A stretch of 64,000 bases of DNA from Sordaria brevicollis (taxonomy: Eukaryota; Ascomycota; Sordariomycetes; Sordariales; Sordariaceae): the NCBI GenBank assembly GCA_033439795.1, contig JAUTDP010000002.1, positions 2,232,001 through 2,296,000 on the forward strand. The letters run 5' to 3'. Under the pieces are notes generated by a model. That model saw only the letters and a program-made list of their open reading frames with translations, ran no database searches and was not told where the DNA came from. The position numbers and the translations under genes were made by a program. The stretch's first letter is position 1; each line of letters begins with the position of its first letter. Below, one piece after another: positions 1 through 12,162 of the stretch.

Positions 1-1551
1 GGAACGTCGTCGAAGAGCGACACTGGCGGCTGCTTTAGCATACATATACTCGACAGAAGGAGTCCGAGGCTGGTGACACGATGGGTTTGTCCTCCATCTG
101 AAGAGTCCGACATCCGCGGCCGCTCCTGAACTCGATTGGCTTTAAGCGAGGTGTGTGTGACGGTGGATGTTCCTTTGCAATCCGTTTCCTTTGCTGCATG
201 GCGATATCATGGTCCGCTTGAGCCAGCCCCAGCACCCCGAACTGTGGTTTCCATACGCATCAACCAGAACCAGGAATGTGGCAGCGATACTGAGGATGGT
301 TGCAATCCGTAGAAAGGACATTGACCCGTCATGGGGCCATCCAACCGTTGAAGGTCACCAACTGTGACACAACCTCCGCCATGAACATGCGAGGCGGCCG
401 CTTAGTCACCACCCTATCTTATCCCGCGTGCGGCTCTCAATAGTAGCTGCAATGATTTTCAGGCAAACATGCTTGGGTTGATTCGATTGGCACGCAGTGG
501 GCATTTGGAATGTTTGGATCCAAGGGCTGAGATAGTTCGTAGACGTCGAATATTGCATCAAGTGATGCATGGTCTTTATGTTTTTCGAGTCGTGACTATT
601 GGGAGCAAAGGCGGGCGTTCTCTTGTGTGTTGAACTGATGACTACTGCAGGCAAGCCAATAGCTTTAGTCCCTTCTCATCCGGGCGCCGGAGCCATTAAC
701 ATATTCGTGAAGATGACAGCCTTCATCATGTTATTTGACGGTTCTAAGGACAGTCAGGATTTGTCCTCTGGAGTTTCGGAAGCCATCATGATAGTGACGT
801 GGTCGAAAGGGGCCGACATAGTCACTCACCACCTGGCAAGTTGACTATGACCATTGTCGTGTGAGGGAGATGGAGCAATTTTGTCCAAGAGTGAGAAATT
901 GGGTGGGAGACTTGAAGACGGAGTTGAAGACAGACCAAGCAGAAGACGGTGAGAGTTTGAAATGAAGGAGGAAACTGAAGAGTTCCTTTTCAGTGAGCTT
1001 CAACTGCGTGCAGTGGGAATGGTGGTTGGGCCTGGTGCGTTACTTATCGATAAGACATGCTCAGGTGGAGCTTATTGATCCCTTATGTGCAAATGATTGG
1101 TCAACAGCAGGCTTATGTGGATAAGGTACAAGGGTACTTTGAGAACAGACCCCGAAAAGACAAACGACTGTTGCATCTTCGCGACGGCATCATCTTGGAG
1201 GAAAATTCACAAGTTGACGATTTGAAGCAGACAGTGATAAGCACACAACTGGCTGCAAGACTATTTCAGAAACAATTTTATCTCCACAATCTCAAGGTAA
1301 ACGCTGTTCTCTCAATGGGTCTTGGATCACGGTCGCGAGTCTGATACTTGACAACGCGTTGCCTTGAAGTGGTCCGTGCCATCACATATTGTCCTCCAAG
1401 TGAGCGAGTCGCCTTCATCACAATTCAAAAAAAGCACAGACTGACGAGACAACAGGACATTTTAACCCATTGCCTAAATTATATTTGGTCGGGTATATTC
1501 GCCAAACCGACAACACTTTACTTTTTTGTCACAAACACAAACACACCCACA
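1..1551. other. Intergenic / upstream region, no gene supported
   Basis: Only short open frames on both strands, none with recognisable protein character or a convincing splice pattern. The last 150 bp are probably the promoter and leader of the gene starting at 1552: pyrimidine-rich, then CA/AC-rich just before the ATG. A 95-codon frame at 1057-1344 was considered and not accepted. Confidence 0.5.
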
Positions 1552-2962
1552 ATGCCGCCACCACTGCCCAAAGAGGAGAGCGCCTCCGAGGATGAAGCAT
1601 CAGACTCGGGTTCGGTTCATGAGGGTTCCGTCCATGAGGGCTCAGTTCATGAGGCCGCTCCAGAAGAATTCGACTCACTTCAGCTGCTAAGAGAAAGTGC
1701 AATGGGTGTCGAGGCCTTACACTCGGCTGCTCATAACAGCACGAAGAGAGCAGCCGAGGACGACATTACAAATCACCATGTCGCAAAGTACCCCAGACTC
1801 GATCAAGGACAACAAGCTCCGGACGAAGAAGAGTCTGATGATGAAGAGGAAGAGTCAAGCTCTGAGGAGGATGAATCGGAGGACGACGAGGAAGACGAAG
1901 AGGACCAAGGTATGCAACCATTCCCTGCATTGTTCGACTTTGAGTTGCCGTCTAACCGATCGACGTGTGGAGCAACATAGGCTCTTCTTACCCTCCCCAG
2001 TCCTTGGCAGGACGTTTTGTGGTATCAGAAGGCATTCCCCGTTGGGTTTCCCAGCCTTCGGCGGATAAATATCCTCTACATCCAGATCTTGTGGGCATGA
2101 GTGAGTATACACAACCTTTCAGACCCGTATGTTATCATCGTATTAACGTGCAACGCCAGCTCCCGTCCAGTTATTCCAGCATGCTCTACCACACATCCGA
2201 CTACCCCAGCATCTAGCGCCCATCGCTCGACATTTAGCTCAGCGCCCTATAGTCCGGATGCCAGTTCTGGAAAAACCTTTCCAGGACACCAAAGCGAACA
2301 ACTTTAGCGCCTATTTCATGCAAGCAACGGAACACATGGTCCCGGACGAACAGGCTTGCTTGCGGTGCACAGGGGCTAAGATAAGGAAGCGTTACGTGGG
2401 CGGGGCCTTTGTTGGCTGCGTGGTGTTCGCCGACCCAGAAGAGGCCAAACTCACGGGTGGTGCCTGTGCCAACTGCTGGTATGGCCGCCAAGGCTCGTTG
2501 TGCAGTTTTCGTAACCCAGCAGGCCATGTCAAACCAAAGCGGCCAAAGAACGATCCGATATCACTACCATCGAATCACTACCCCTCGCTCATGTCACCAC
2601 CGCCACCGTCAGAAGGACAGCAAATGATGGGCCAGGTCCATCCAGCATTCCTGGCCTCGGTCTCAACGGCTACTCCATCTTATACACCTATGTCGGAATA
2701 CCCGCACATTGACAACCAAATCGCCCACCAGAGAAACCGCGGCGAAACCCCAACACTACCAGGCCCAGACGGTAACGTGGACAAAGTCAAGGCTTGGGAG
2801 GCAAAATACAGAAAGAAGTCGACGTTTCAGCTGAAAGCTGTCTATCAGAACTTGGCCGACTGGCAGGAGGACTTGACCACAAGGTTAGTCGCTATGAACA
2901 AGGTCTTGTTGGAGAGGTTAGAGAAGAAGGATATAGAGCGCAACAAGGTGACCGGTCCTTGA
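1552..2962 (+). CDS. DUF3716-like Cys-rich fungal protein
   Basis: Three exons: 1552-1909, 1981-2100, 2160-2962, giving 426 residues. Both introns (71 and 59 bp) have GT/AG ends and branch-like ctaac/ttaac, and the frame is continuous. The N-terminal ~120 residues are acidic and disordered, with three SVHEG-type repeats and a long D/E/S run. The middle of the protein carries six cysteines (about residues 226, 229, 246, 262, 265, 274) in a CxxC...C...CxxC...C layout, including ACANCWYGRQGSLCSF. This resembles the DUF3716 family, which is expanded in Sordariales; its function is unknown, and zinc binding is inference from the CxxC pairs. The C-terminal part is Pro/Ser-rich and then helical and charged. 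The ATG at 1552 is the first in frame after a CA-rich leader. Confidence 0.8.
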
Positions 2963-3942
2963 GGCATAACAGCCTAGGACATGTCGGAGATCTTTTGAGG
3001 TGTTTGATATAGAAAAGCAGCCTCAAGTCTCAGCACCCGACTGTCGAGATGACTGTTTCTTTTCCAGGGCGAGAAGGATATCTGTCATCTCGAACTCACA
3101 ACGGCAACAGAAGAGGAAGGATGAAAGTTGTTGCACTTGGGATGAGAATCATTGGAGGAGCTGTCAAGATCACCTTGGCAATTGGCCAATGATGTGTTTC
3201 TTATAATACAACTCCACCTCCTGTACCGGAGACGTGGGTTCCCTAACTTGAGCCGGCGGACGTGCTTGGTGTCGGTCTATTTTTATTGTTAGGGCATTAG
3301 GGGTTCAGAGAAAGGACATCATTTGAGGCTATATTCCAACACATGAAGGTATCTCTAATGCCAGTTAAATCATTGTGGACATGACTGTCCTTGAATACAA
3401 TTGTCGAATATAACTCAATCGTTATCGATTTACTTGTGAATGTTGTGTGCGCGCTCTGAATCACACCTTCCATCCCAACGTCACAGCACGCACTAACATG
3501 TGCTTCAGCCCTGACAGTGGACATGGGACGGGACGAGTCAACTGTCAAACCGCTCAAAGCGAGTGAGTCAAGATTTCCAGATGACGGTTCGCCTCCGATA
3601 AGGACCCCGAGCCAGCGATTGCACAATTTCTGTTCGCTTGCCGTGGCTGCGGGAGCCGGGAGAGGAGCGCCTGCACCGAACCGCGCAGAGGAACAACCCC
3701 ACCCCCGCAATTGAAATTCTTTTTGCAAGTGCAAGTGGGCAGGCAAGGGAAGGGCCCTTTCCAATTTCTAGACTTAAGCCGGTCCGCCCACCGCGCCATT
3801 TCTCTTTCCCGCTCGTCTTCTTGGTTTCGTCGTTTGAACTCCGTTCCGTACCTGAAGGGTGACCTAAAGGTGCTTAATACTATCATAACCACCACCTAAA
3901 ACACAGCTTCTGCTTGTTTGATCCCTGATCCATTCATTCAAG
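2963..3942. other. Intergenic region
   Basis: 3' flank of the DUF3716-like gene followed by the upstream region of adenylosuccinate synthetase. Short overlapping frames on both strands between 3297 and 3900 show no recognisable protein. The stretch before 3943 is pyrimidine-rich, as in many fungal promoters and leaders. Confidence 0.5.
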
Positions 3943-5756
3943 ATGGCCACCATCATTCTTGGTTCCCAGTGGGGGTGAGTAGAATCCACTGCTTGAGCTG
4001 TCCTTGAGTCCATATCGGAAATGGTAACTGACCGGTGATATCGTGCTGTTATAGTGACGAGGGTAAAGGTACGATACAAAACACATGGCGATACCACTTA
4101 GCATATTACACATATCCAACGATACACGACCCCGGATCCCGACGTCCACAACCGATATACCATACCACCTCATGGATTGGTACACGATGACTGACCAACC
4201 CGACGTGTAGGAAAGCTTACCGATATCCTCTGCCCCAAGGCCCAGATCTGCGCCAGAGCCGCTGGCGGTCACAACGCTGGTCACTCTATCGGTACGTGAA
4301 CCTTGATGGCTTCCTGTCCCGGATACACCTCGGTGCTCCGGGACACAATGTGTGCCTGCAGGACAGAAGATACTAACGTTGCCACCGTGTGACAGTCGCT
4401 AATGGCGTCGAGTATGACTTCCACCTTCTCCCTTCTGGTCTCGTCAACCCCAACTGCATGAACCTCATCGGTTCCTCTGTCGTCTTCCACGTCCCCAGCT
4501 TCTTCAGCGAGCTCAGCAAGCTCGAGGAGAAGGGCCTCACCGATGTCCACAACCGCATTCTCGTCTCCGACCGCTGCCATGTTGACTTCGACCTTCACGC
4601 TGCCGTCGATGGCCTCGAGGAGGTTGAGCTCGGTGACCGCAAGATCGGCACTACTGGCCGTGGTATCGGTCCCTCTTACAGCACCAAGATGGCTGTACGT
4701 AAACCCACAGAGACGGACATGTGTTACTACCAAGACCAATGTGCTGACAAGACAACCTCATATAGCGTTCCGGTGTCAGAATCCACGAGATCTTCAACGA
4801 GGAGATCTTTGAGCGCAAGCTCAGACAGCTCGCTGCCGGTTACAAGAAGAGATTCGGCGACCTCCTCAAGTACGATGTCGAGGAGGAGATTGCTCGCTTC
4901 AAGGAGTACCGCCCCAAGCTCGCCCGTTACACCGTCGATGCGGTCCAGTATATGAAGCAGGCCCAGGACCGCGGGTACAAGATCCTGATTGAGGGTGCTA
5001 ACGCCCTCATGCTCGACATTGACTACGGCACCTACCCCTACGTCACCTCCAGCAACACCGGTCTTGGTGGTATCATCACCGGTCTTGCCATCAACCCTAC
5101 CAAGATCGACAACATCATTGGTGTCGTCAAGGCCTACGTGAGTTTTCAACCTTTGAGATATGACGTCATTGTCAGATTTGCTAACCGAGCTTTCCGTCAC
5201 AATAGACTACTCGTGTCGGTGGTGGTCCCTTCAAGACCGAGGACCTCGAGGAGGCCGGCACTGCTCTCCAGGAGATTGGCCGCGAGTGGGGTGTCAGCAC
5301 TGGTCGCAAGCGTCGTTGCGGTTGGCTCGATCTGGTCGTTCTTAAGTACTCGACTGCCATCAACAACTACACCGCCCTGAACCTCACTAAGCTCGATATC
5401 CTCGACACCTTCGAGACCATCAAGGTTGCCGTTGCCTACAAGGACCCCCAGACTGGTGAGGAGGTTGAGTACTTCCCCGCCGACCTTGGCATCCTCGACA
5501 GCCTTGAGGTTGTCTACAAGGAGCTTCCCGGCTGGAAGAAGCCCATCACCGACTGCAAGAGCTACGTGAGTTTCACCATACCGTTCATCTTCGTCTTCGG
5601 GTTACTGACAATCGTATATAGTATGATCTCCCCAAGGAGGCTCGCGCTTACGTCGAGTTCATCGAGGAGTTCGTCGGTGTCCCCATTTGCTACATCGGCA
5701 CTGGCCCCAAGCGTGAGGACATGATTGTCCGCAAGACCTCCGCCATCAAGGAGTAA
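3943..5756 (+). CDS. ADE12: Adenylosuccinate synthetase
   Basis: Seven exons: 3943-3974, 4055-4068, 4211-4291, 4396-4694, 4766-5137, 5206-5565, 5622-5756, giving 430 residues, the normal family length. The enzyme joins IMP and aspartate using GTP to make adenylosuccinate, the first committed step of AMP synthesis (EC 6.3.4.4), in the cytosol. Motifs are intact: GSQWGDEGKGK at residues 7-17 (catalytic Asp12), GGHNAGH (His40), [12 protein letters not shown] and [10 protein letters not shown]. Two introns interrupt the N-terminal catalytic loop, leaving exon 2 only 14 nt long. Every intron has GT/AG ends and the frame runs through all joins. Gene name follows the yeast orthologue. Confidence 0.97.
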
Positions 5757-6413
5757 ATATGACTTGAAAGTTTGGCGTTTCTGTTTTGGTTTATGGGTTT
5801 TCAAAGAAACAACGCTCGTCAACGATACCATGGACGGGAAACGGAAATGATACACAACGCACGATTCGCAAAAATGATTCACAGCAACAACCACAAACAT
5901 TCCTCTCTACGGATAACGAACAACGACGGGGAAAAAGCGAGGGCGTTTTACCTTTGATGATTTGTCATCCGTCTTTTTTCTTTTCTACACGCCGCGCTGC
6001 ATAGAAACGCCAGGGACAATGATACCCCCTCCTATATATTACACATCATACACCATTTACACGGCCTTTCGGATTAGAGGATTCGAGACGTTACAACTAG
6101 ATAGAGGTTGTTAGTTGGCTCTGGCGGTTGTGGTTAGCCTTTGTCATTTTCTTTACGGTTGTTGGAAAAATAGAACGTTGGTTTTTCTGAAGACTCCATG
6201 TTGCATCGCTCTCTAGAGCCTGGAGTTGTATGGTGAAGTGTCGCAGTCACCTCGCCTCATAAACTTCAAGCCGGCACCTTCATTTTTCACATTATACCAT
6301 TTTCACGTTATATACAAGGCTACATCCATTACGATTATATCCAAAACGCATCGGAACCTAAAAGCCCGACAGTCATACCACCCCTCACCCCACTCAAGCT
6401 GTCACAAGCATAT
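5757..6413. other. Convergent 3' flanks
   Basis: Space between the 3' ends of adenylosuccinate synthetase (+) and the secreted nuclease-like gene (-). It presumably holds both 3' UTRs. AT-rich patches are present, but no open frame has protein character. Confidence 0.6.
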
Positions 6414-8435
6414 CTAAAGCTTGTGAATTCTCTTGGAGGCCTTGCATCCGCACAAGTCGAACTGGGCAACGCTGGGGTCGTGGTCGGAAACGACAGCAGA
6501 GGCGGCCACCCACGAGCTGACATGCACGTGCTGGAACTTGCTCTTGGAAGAAGCAAGCACAGGCGAGACGTACATGTGGTCCAGGGCCTGGGCGTTCATG
6601 TCGTAGGAGCTAAAAGCAAGCAACAAGTCAGCAACGGATTCCATCATGCAATGCAGTAAACACGTTTTTGGTGGAAAGACTTACTAAGTATACCTGTTCT
6701 CAACAGGAACGTTCAAAGCCTCATCAAGCTCCTTGAGCCCAGACACCTCAGCAAAAGTAGTCAAGGGTTTGACAAACGCAAACTCGTTAAAGTCACCAGC
6801 CGCAATGACGCGCGCGGCAGGATCGGCCTTCAAAATCTTGGAAATGAAAGCCGCAGTAATCTCAGCCTGCTGCGTACGCTTCTCAACGGCGCCATTAATA
6901 GGAGGACGCACGTCGCCGTGAAGCGAAGTGCCGCCGCCCTTAGAAGAGAAGTGCACGTTCACAGTGAAAAAGCTCTTCTTGCCATCCTTCAAAGCGATCC
7001 ACTCCGCCACGAGCGGCTTGCGGGTCGCTTCCCACGCGGCGTCACCGGGCGCGATGCGGCCGGGGTTATACTTGAGCGAAGGCAGACCGGTTTCGGAGTC
7101 GATGAGGACTTCGTTCTCGTCGGTGGCAGAGCCGGGGTTGACGTCCTTGAGAGCCAAAACGGCAGGGTTGTAGAGGTAGGCGGTACGGATGTTACCGCCT
7201 GGCTGACCGCCGTCTTCAGAGTTGACGGGTTCGACGGTGGCAAAGTCGTAGGTCGGGCCGCCGGCGGAGGAGATGGCGGAGATGAGTGTGGAGAGGGTCT
7301 TGTTGGCGGAGACGACGCCGTCGTCGGTGGCGCCGGTGTCGTCTTGGACTTCCTGGATGAAGAGCAAATCGGGGGACTGGAGGTAGGTGACGATTTGCGA
7401 GGCGACCTTGGGCATGTGCGCCGAGGTGGGGGCGAGGTTTTCGACGTTGTAGGTGCCTACTGTGATGCCCTTGCAGGAACCGGAGGAGATCAGGGTGGTG
7501 GGGGGAGGAGTCAAGGTTGAGACGGATTTGATTTTGATGGCGGTTAGGGGGAGGATGGTGTAGAAGCCGAAGGTGTTGGTGACGACGCCGGTGATGTCCT
7601 CGAGCTGGTCACCGAGCTTGGTGGTGGTGGGGTTCTTGGTGCCGTCGAGAGGGGCGCCGATGATGATGGTTTCGGGGTTGGAGTCTATATGATGAAGTGA
7701 GTGGCTGTTAGCACTGAGAGGAGGTTGGAGATGAAAGGAAAGGAAAAGAAGAGGCTTCTTACCCTTGGCGGTCATGGTAAGAGAGCCGGCATTGTTCTTG
7801 CCAGTGACCTTCCAGTCACCAATCACCCAGGTATCCCGGTAGCTGCTGGGGATCTTGAGGGCGGTGGGCGCCTTGACGGTGACGAGCTCGCCGACGAGAG
7901 ACTCCCAGAAGTCGAGGCCGTACTCGGCGGGCTTCAGAACAGGGTTGACGGCGGAAATGTTCTGCTGAGCGTTGGGGACGCTGTAGATGTCACCACCATC
8001 AAGGCTGGTGAAGGCCTCGGTGGGAGGAGAGAGTGTGTCCTTGCCGATGACGAGAGGGGTCACCTCGTTGTTGCTGGACACAATGGTGATGCCGGACGGG
8101 TTGGTGAGCTCGGTCAGGTACATGTAGGTGTTGGAGGACCGGTACTCGGCCACCTTGGCGCTGCCCAGGGTGATGATATCGCCGACATTGACGGACTTGC
8201 CAATGGAGTTGTTGAAGACGTAGATGGACTCGGAAGTGGCCTCGTCGTCATCGGGCATGGTTGAGCGGATGTAGATACCGGCCGAGGACTTGGCAGTGAC
8301 GAGACCGGTGATGTCGGTGACGGTCTGGTCCTTGTAGGGCGAGATGAACTTGTTGCCGTTGATCTCGGCGATGGTCAAGGCCGCGGAGAGGAGAGGCTGC
8401 AAGCCGGCGACGGCCCAGCAGAGAGCGCCCTTCAT
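6414..8435 (-). CDS. Secreted endonuclease/exonuclease/phosphatase-fold protein
   Basis: Three exons on the minus strand: 8435-7763, 7684-6694, 6609-6414, giving 619 residues. Introns of 78 and 84 bp have GT/AG ends and keep frame. An N-terminal signal peptide (Leu/Ala-rich, to about residue 19) predicts secretion. The first ~290 residues contain a beta-rich region typical of large extracellular nucleases of this family. The EEP catalytic domain follows, with expected residues visible: TYNVEN (Asn304), QEV (Glu336), NVHF (His469), GDFN (Asp522, Asn524) and SDHD (Asp597, His598). These are the metal and catalytic residues of DNase I-like phosphodiesterases. Likely an extracellular nuclease or phosphodiesterase for nutrient scavenging; the substrate cannot be told from sequence. 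Confidence 0.9.
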
Positions 8436-8532
8436 GTTGGATGGGTGTTAAAGAGTGACGGATGAGAGGACTCTACAGAAGCTCCCTTCTCTGGGTCGGT
8501 CACATTGTCGATCGAAGGGGCAGTTCATTGAG

Positions 8533-8539
8533 CTTTATA
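8533..8539 (-). promoter_or_regulatory. TATA box for the secreted nuclease-like gene
   Basis: TATAAAG on the minus strand about 100 bp upstream of the ATG at 8435. Position and sequence fit a fungal TATA element; assignment is inference. Confidence 0.45.
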
Positions 8540-9704
8540 AAAGAATGTTTCCTCAAGTTACACCACTAGTTCTATCTATCTCTTAGTCTTGGAATGATAC
8601 CCGAGGTGCCTGGTCGAAGCCCGGCCCAAAAACTGCCGCGGGACTGATGCTATGCTACCTACACGTGGGGACGAGAACGCGAAATGCGTGGATGGTTTTT
8701 CTTTGGTTTTCTCCAACGAAATCAGCATTTCGACCATGTTACACCCGCTTATCTGCGATCTTGACCAATTCAGGGGAATTACAGCCGATGGTGAACAGGG
8801 AACACCCGCAAAAGATGGCTGTCCTGGCTGTCCCACTTGCTGTAATCAGCAACATTGTGACCCAGATGAGCATGTTGATTGGTGAGATGGGCCTGGCAGG
8901 CTGGCACGTTGCTCCGCGGTGGCCGTGGTGGTGTTGCTTTGCACCTTCCCGAATGGACAGGTGCGAAGACATTTGTTGCCAGGGGTAACATGAAAGGCTC
9001 TGGCGCTAACGCGCGTACCTGCTGCTTTCTCTGCAGGACGCTATTTGCTGGTAATTTGCCCTCGTGGTTGGTACCTACTTTTGCTCCGTCCAAGCCATGC
9101 GGCTCCCGGAGACAGCGGAGAGGAATAGCAGATCAGATACCGAATATCGAAACTGAAGCCGATGAATGACTAGCAGAATCTGGGCAGATGAGTGAATTCA
9201 ATTGAGAGGTATGAAGGACGAAATTATGGATGCCAGAGTCGGCACTGACTAGGTGACGACTGACGTTGAAATCTGAATGGCAATTTGGGAATTGGGGAAG
9301 AAGATGGGTGGGCATGGGCTGGGCCGAGGACGGGACCGACCGAGGAGACCTCTAGAGGATCTTTGATAGGCCCGGTGGATCTGACCATTGAGATATCGGA
9401 GACATTCCCCAGGTTGCTTGTCTTGGATATCAAGGAGGTGGAAGTGAGAGACTATGTACCGACAACCGGCGATTAGAAATACTGGGGGGCGGGAGTTGTC
9501 TGGCTTTACGCACTGCCTTGACATGGAACCTTATCAGATGACCTGAAGACTTCTTGCTATTCGGAGATGAAGGCCTAGAAGAGGTGAAGAGGATACAGCA
9601 TAGCGGAAGACACAGAGAGAAGATGTTGCTCCTGGAGCAACTCCAACTCTCGGCAATTCAGAGTGAATGATACATGGTGAGGTAGACAAGAGTAGAGGGG
9701 AGGC

Positions 9705-9725
9705 AAAAAAAAAAAAAAAAAAAAA

Positions 9726-9774
<49 letters not shown>
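9705..9774 (+). repeat. 70-bp poly(A) tract
   Basis: A continuous A run of 70 bp interrupted once by C at 9726. It could be a homopolymer microsatellite or the tail of an old retroposed sequence. No matching target-site duplication was seen around it. Exact length is unreliable in most sequencing methods. Confidence 0.9.
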
Positions 9775-9776
<2 letters not shown>

Positions 9777-12122
9777 AGAGAAAACCAACTCACTCTCTTC
9801 TTTGCACAATCAAAGCCGCGTGACTCGTGGTTGTCATGATCGAAATGAAGAAGATGAGGAGAGGGCGGAAGAGTTGTCGTATTATAATTCCAGGAAAAAC
9901 CTCTATATTCCGTTTCTGTGACACCAAGGTTGCCATCTTTTGTTCCCGTCCAGGAAACTTTATCGTGACACCTGAAGAGAGTATCATTTTGTCCCAAGGA
10001 TGCCAAGAGAGTTTCAAGATTGCATGTGCAACTCATGGGCCAATGCGCTGACACGCTGCGTGAAGTCATGTCGATGATCGACAGCCCTATGGTCACAGAG
10101 CGCCTTGGAGCGTTGCAGAGGGATTTGATGTCGCGATGCGCTAGGGAAAAAAGAGGGTTGAGTTGCGGTGATTTGGAGATTGGATGTTGGGGATGAAAAC
10201 GGGGAAACAGTGAAGGATGCGGGGAAGTGGAGGATGGAGAGGGACGGAAGTCCGAGCGAGGTCGCCGGGAAGAGTGGGGCCGATTTGAGCTTGTGTAACC
10301 GGTCTTGGGAATGATGTTCATTGCAGGATGTGACGGCATGAGGGGATAAAGTCCGAGACGGAACGGCACTAAAATACCGCAACCGGAGGAAACCCGGAAG
10401 GCCGGCAGCGACTATCACGGCGCCGAAAAGTGGAGGATGACCGGCCAGGCTTGGACGCAATCGGAGCCAGGAACGGCACCAACTCGGATCCGGTATGGCG
10501 GTACCGAACCCCATGAACGAGTGGATCAAAATGGGTGGCTTTTAATGTCAAGCTGTGCTTAACAGCCATGGCTGCTATTTTTCGCTCAAATCTGTTAGTG
10601 GGTAGTGGCTCAGAGCTGCCCCTGATCATATTTGGATACGATGCTCGATTTCGTTTCGCATAACTTCACGCGTGCAGAACCCCGGAGTGAAAAATTCCCG
10701 GGCGAATTGGCGCTCAATATAATCCTCGTTCATCGTTTCGTGATCTGATAGTCAACCGCCGATCGTTCTCCTTTAGACGGGCAAAACATGTTGACGATGT
10801 TGGTGACCCTGAGAAGAAAACAGGGGATTTTGGTTTATCACAATCTCACGGTCCACCCTTCTGCATTTCGGTATCGGTCTGGATTTGAAGGAGCAGTCGT
10901 TTATCCACTTGACCACTGCTGAAAATAGCTTTGCGGAGGAGAGAGGGGAAGGAGAAGCAAGGAGGACACGCGCGAAGGGTGTCGCTTGTGTTTAAAGCTA
11001 GAAGGAGGCAAGATCAAAGGGAGCATGGTGGAGTGTCTGCCTGCGATGGTTGAGTTTGAGAGGGTGAAAACTAAAGCGAGCTGAATGCCTGAAGTGGTGA
11101 GAATGGTCTCGTCTCCGTTGGCTTTGAGTAATGTTGAGCTGACGATCAAAAAGTCCCAACATACGAGCTTCCACTTACAGATAGTAACCTCAAAAGAGAG
11201 GGTGTGAATGTCGACATGCCATCCATGGCGTTACATGCAGATATATAATGAGAATGGGGCATGCCTTTTCTCGTGATCTGTCGGCCCTCTGTCGATCCCC
11301 CATGGTAGGGCACGATGGTGGCATGAAGGGCTTGTCTGGGTGAAAAGGATGGATCGTGTCAGAGGCCGATGATGGCCCAGCTCATTTCGGTAGCAACCGG
11401 CCCTAGTCGCAACTGGGCAACTTGTTGAGCACAAGTTCAGCAGCAGCTGTAAAGCCAAATCCGTCCGTGCTCACGGTTTCTCTATGAAGTGAAGAGCAGC
11501 AGGGGCTCGTATCTTCAAAGGGAGGCCTGGTGGTGATCTTGTCATTTGGAGGTGGTATCGTTGAAGTTTGAAGAAGGCCTGTCAACGCCGGAGGAGGCTC
11601 CATGATGGACGATGACGAACGCTTTGTCCGGTCCGAAACGAAACCAACACAGACCTCTTTGTCTAGGGTCTCGGTATCAGAGTGGACAAATTCGCTGACG
11701 AGCGCTCTCGGTAATCTTGGCTTTCAGGCTTTTCGTTGTCGTATCGCGTGTTTTGGGATGGCACGGGGAAATTTGTTTCATGCAAAGAAACAGAAACAGA
11801 CTGAGAGAGCGAGGGTGGTGGTGGAGGATGTGGTGGATCAAAGGCCAGCGTCGCCAATGCTGGTCAGTGCTGCGACTTTTGATGAGGACTGGGGCCCGAT
11901 GCAACGCTGAGCTCAACTGCTGCGTAGGAAATGTCATGATCTTGAGGGCGTATATGTGAATGTTCGGGGTTTAATCTTGAATCTTCAGCCTTTTTTCGGA
12001 CTCGATCTTCATCCGGCTGCATATAGTTGATGAGATGTCTGTGATGGTTTTTGGTGTTGGAGATAGAGGCAGTTGCATGACTTGTAGGACGGTGAAATCG
12101 ATGAAGCACGGACACTGTCTGC

Positions 12123-12162
12123 AATGCCGGCCGAACTTGGACTGCGGCATCTGGCCGGCATT
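12123..12162. repeat. 10-bp perfect inverted repeat (hairpin)
   Basis: aatgccggcc and ggccggcatt separated by 20 bp. It can form a GC-rich hairpin or be a dimeric protein-binding site. No adjacent gene supports a specific role. Confidence 0.4.

Noticed and set aside
1057..1344. 95-codon plus-strand frame before the DUF3716-like gene
   Set aside because: Poor start context, no recognisable features and no plausible splice link to the gene at 1552.
6918..7520. 200-codon plus-strand frame
   Set aside because: Antisense shadow of the secreted nuclease-like gene; Gly/Val/Asp-rich composition typical of such shadows.
9575..10369. 264-codon minus-strand frame
   Set aside because: Its length comes from reading through the poly(A)/poly(T) tract, giving a long Phe run; the rest is Ser/His/Pro-rich noise.
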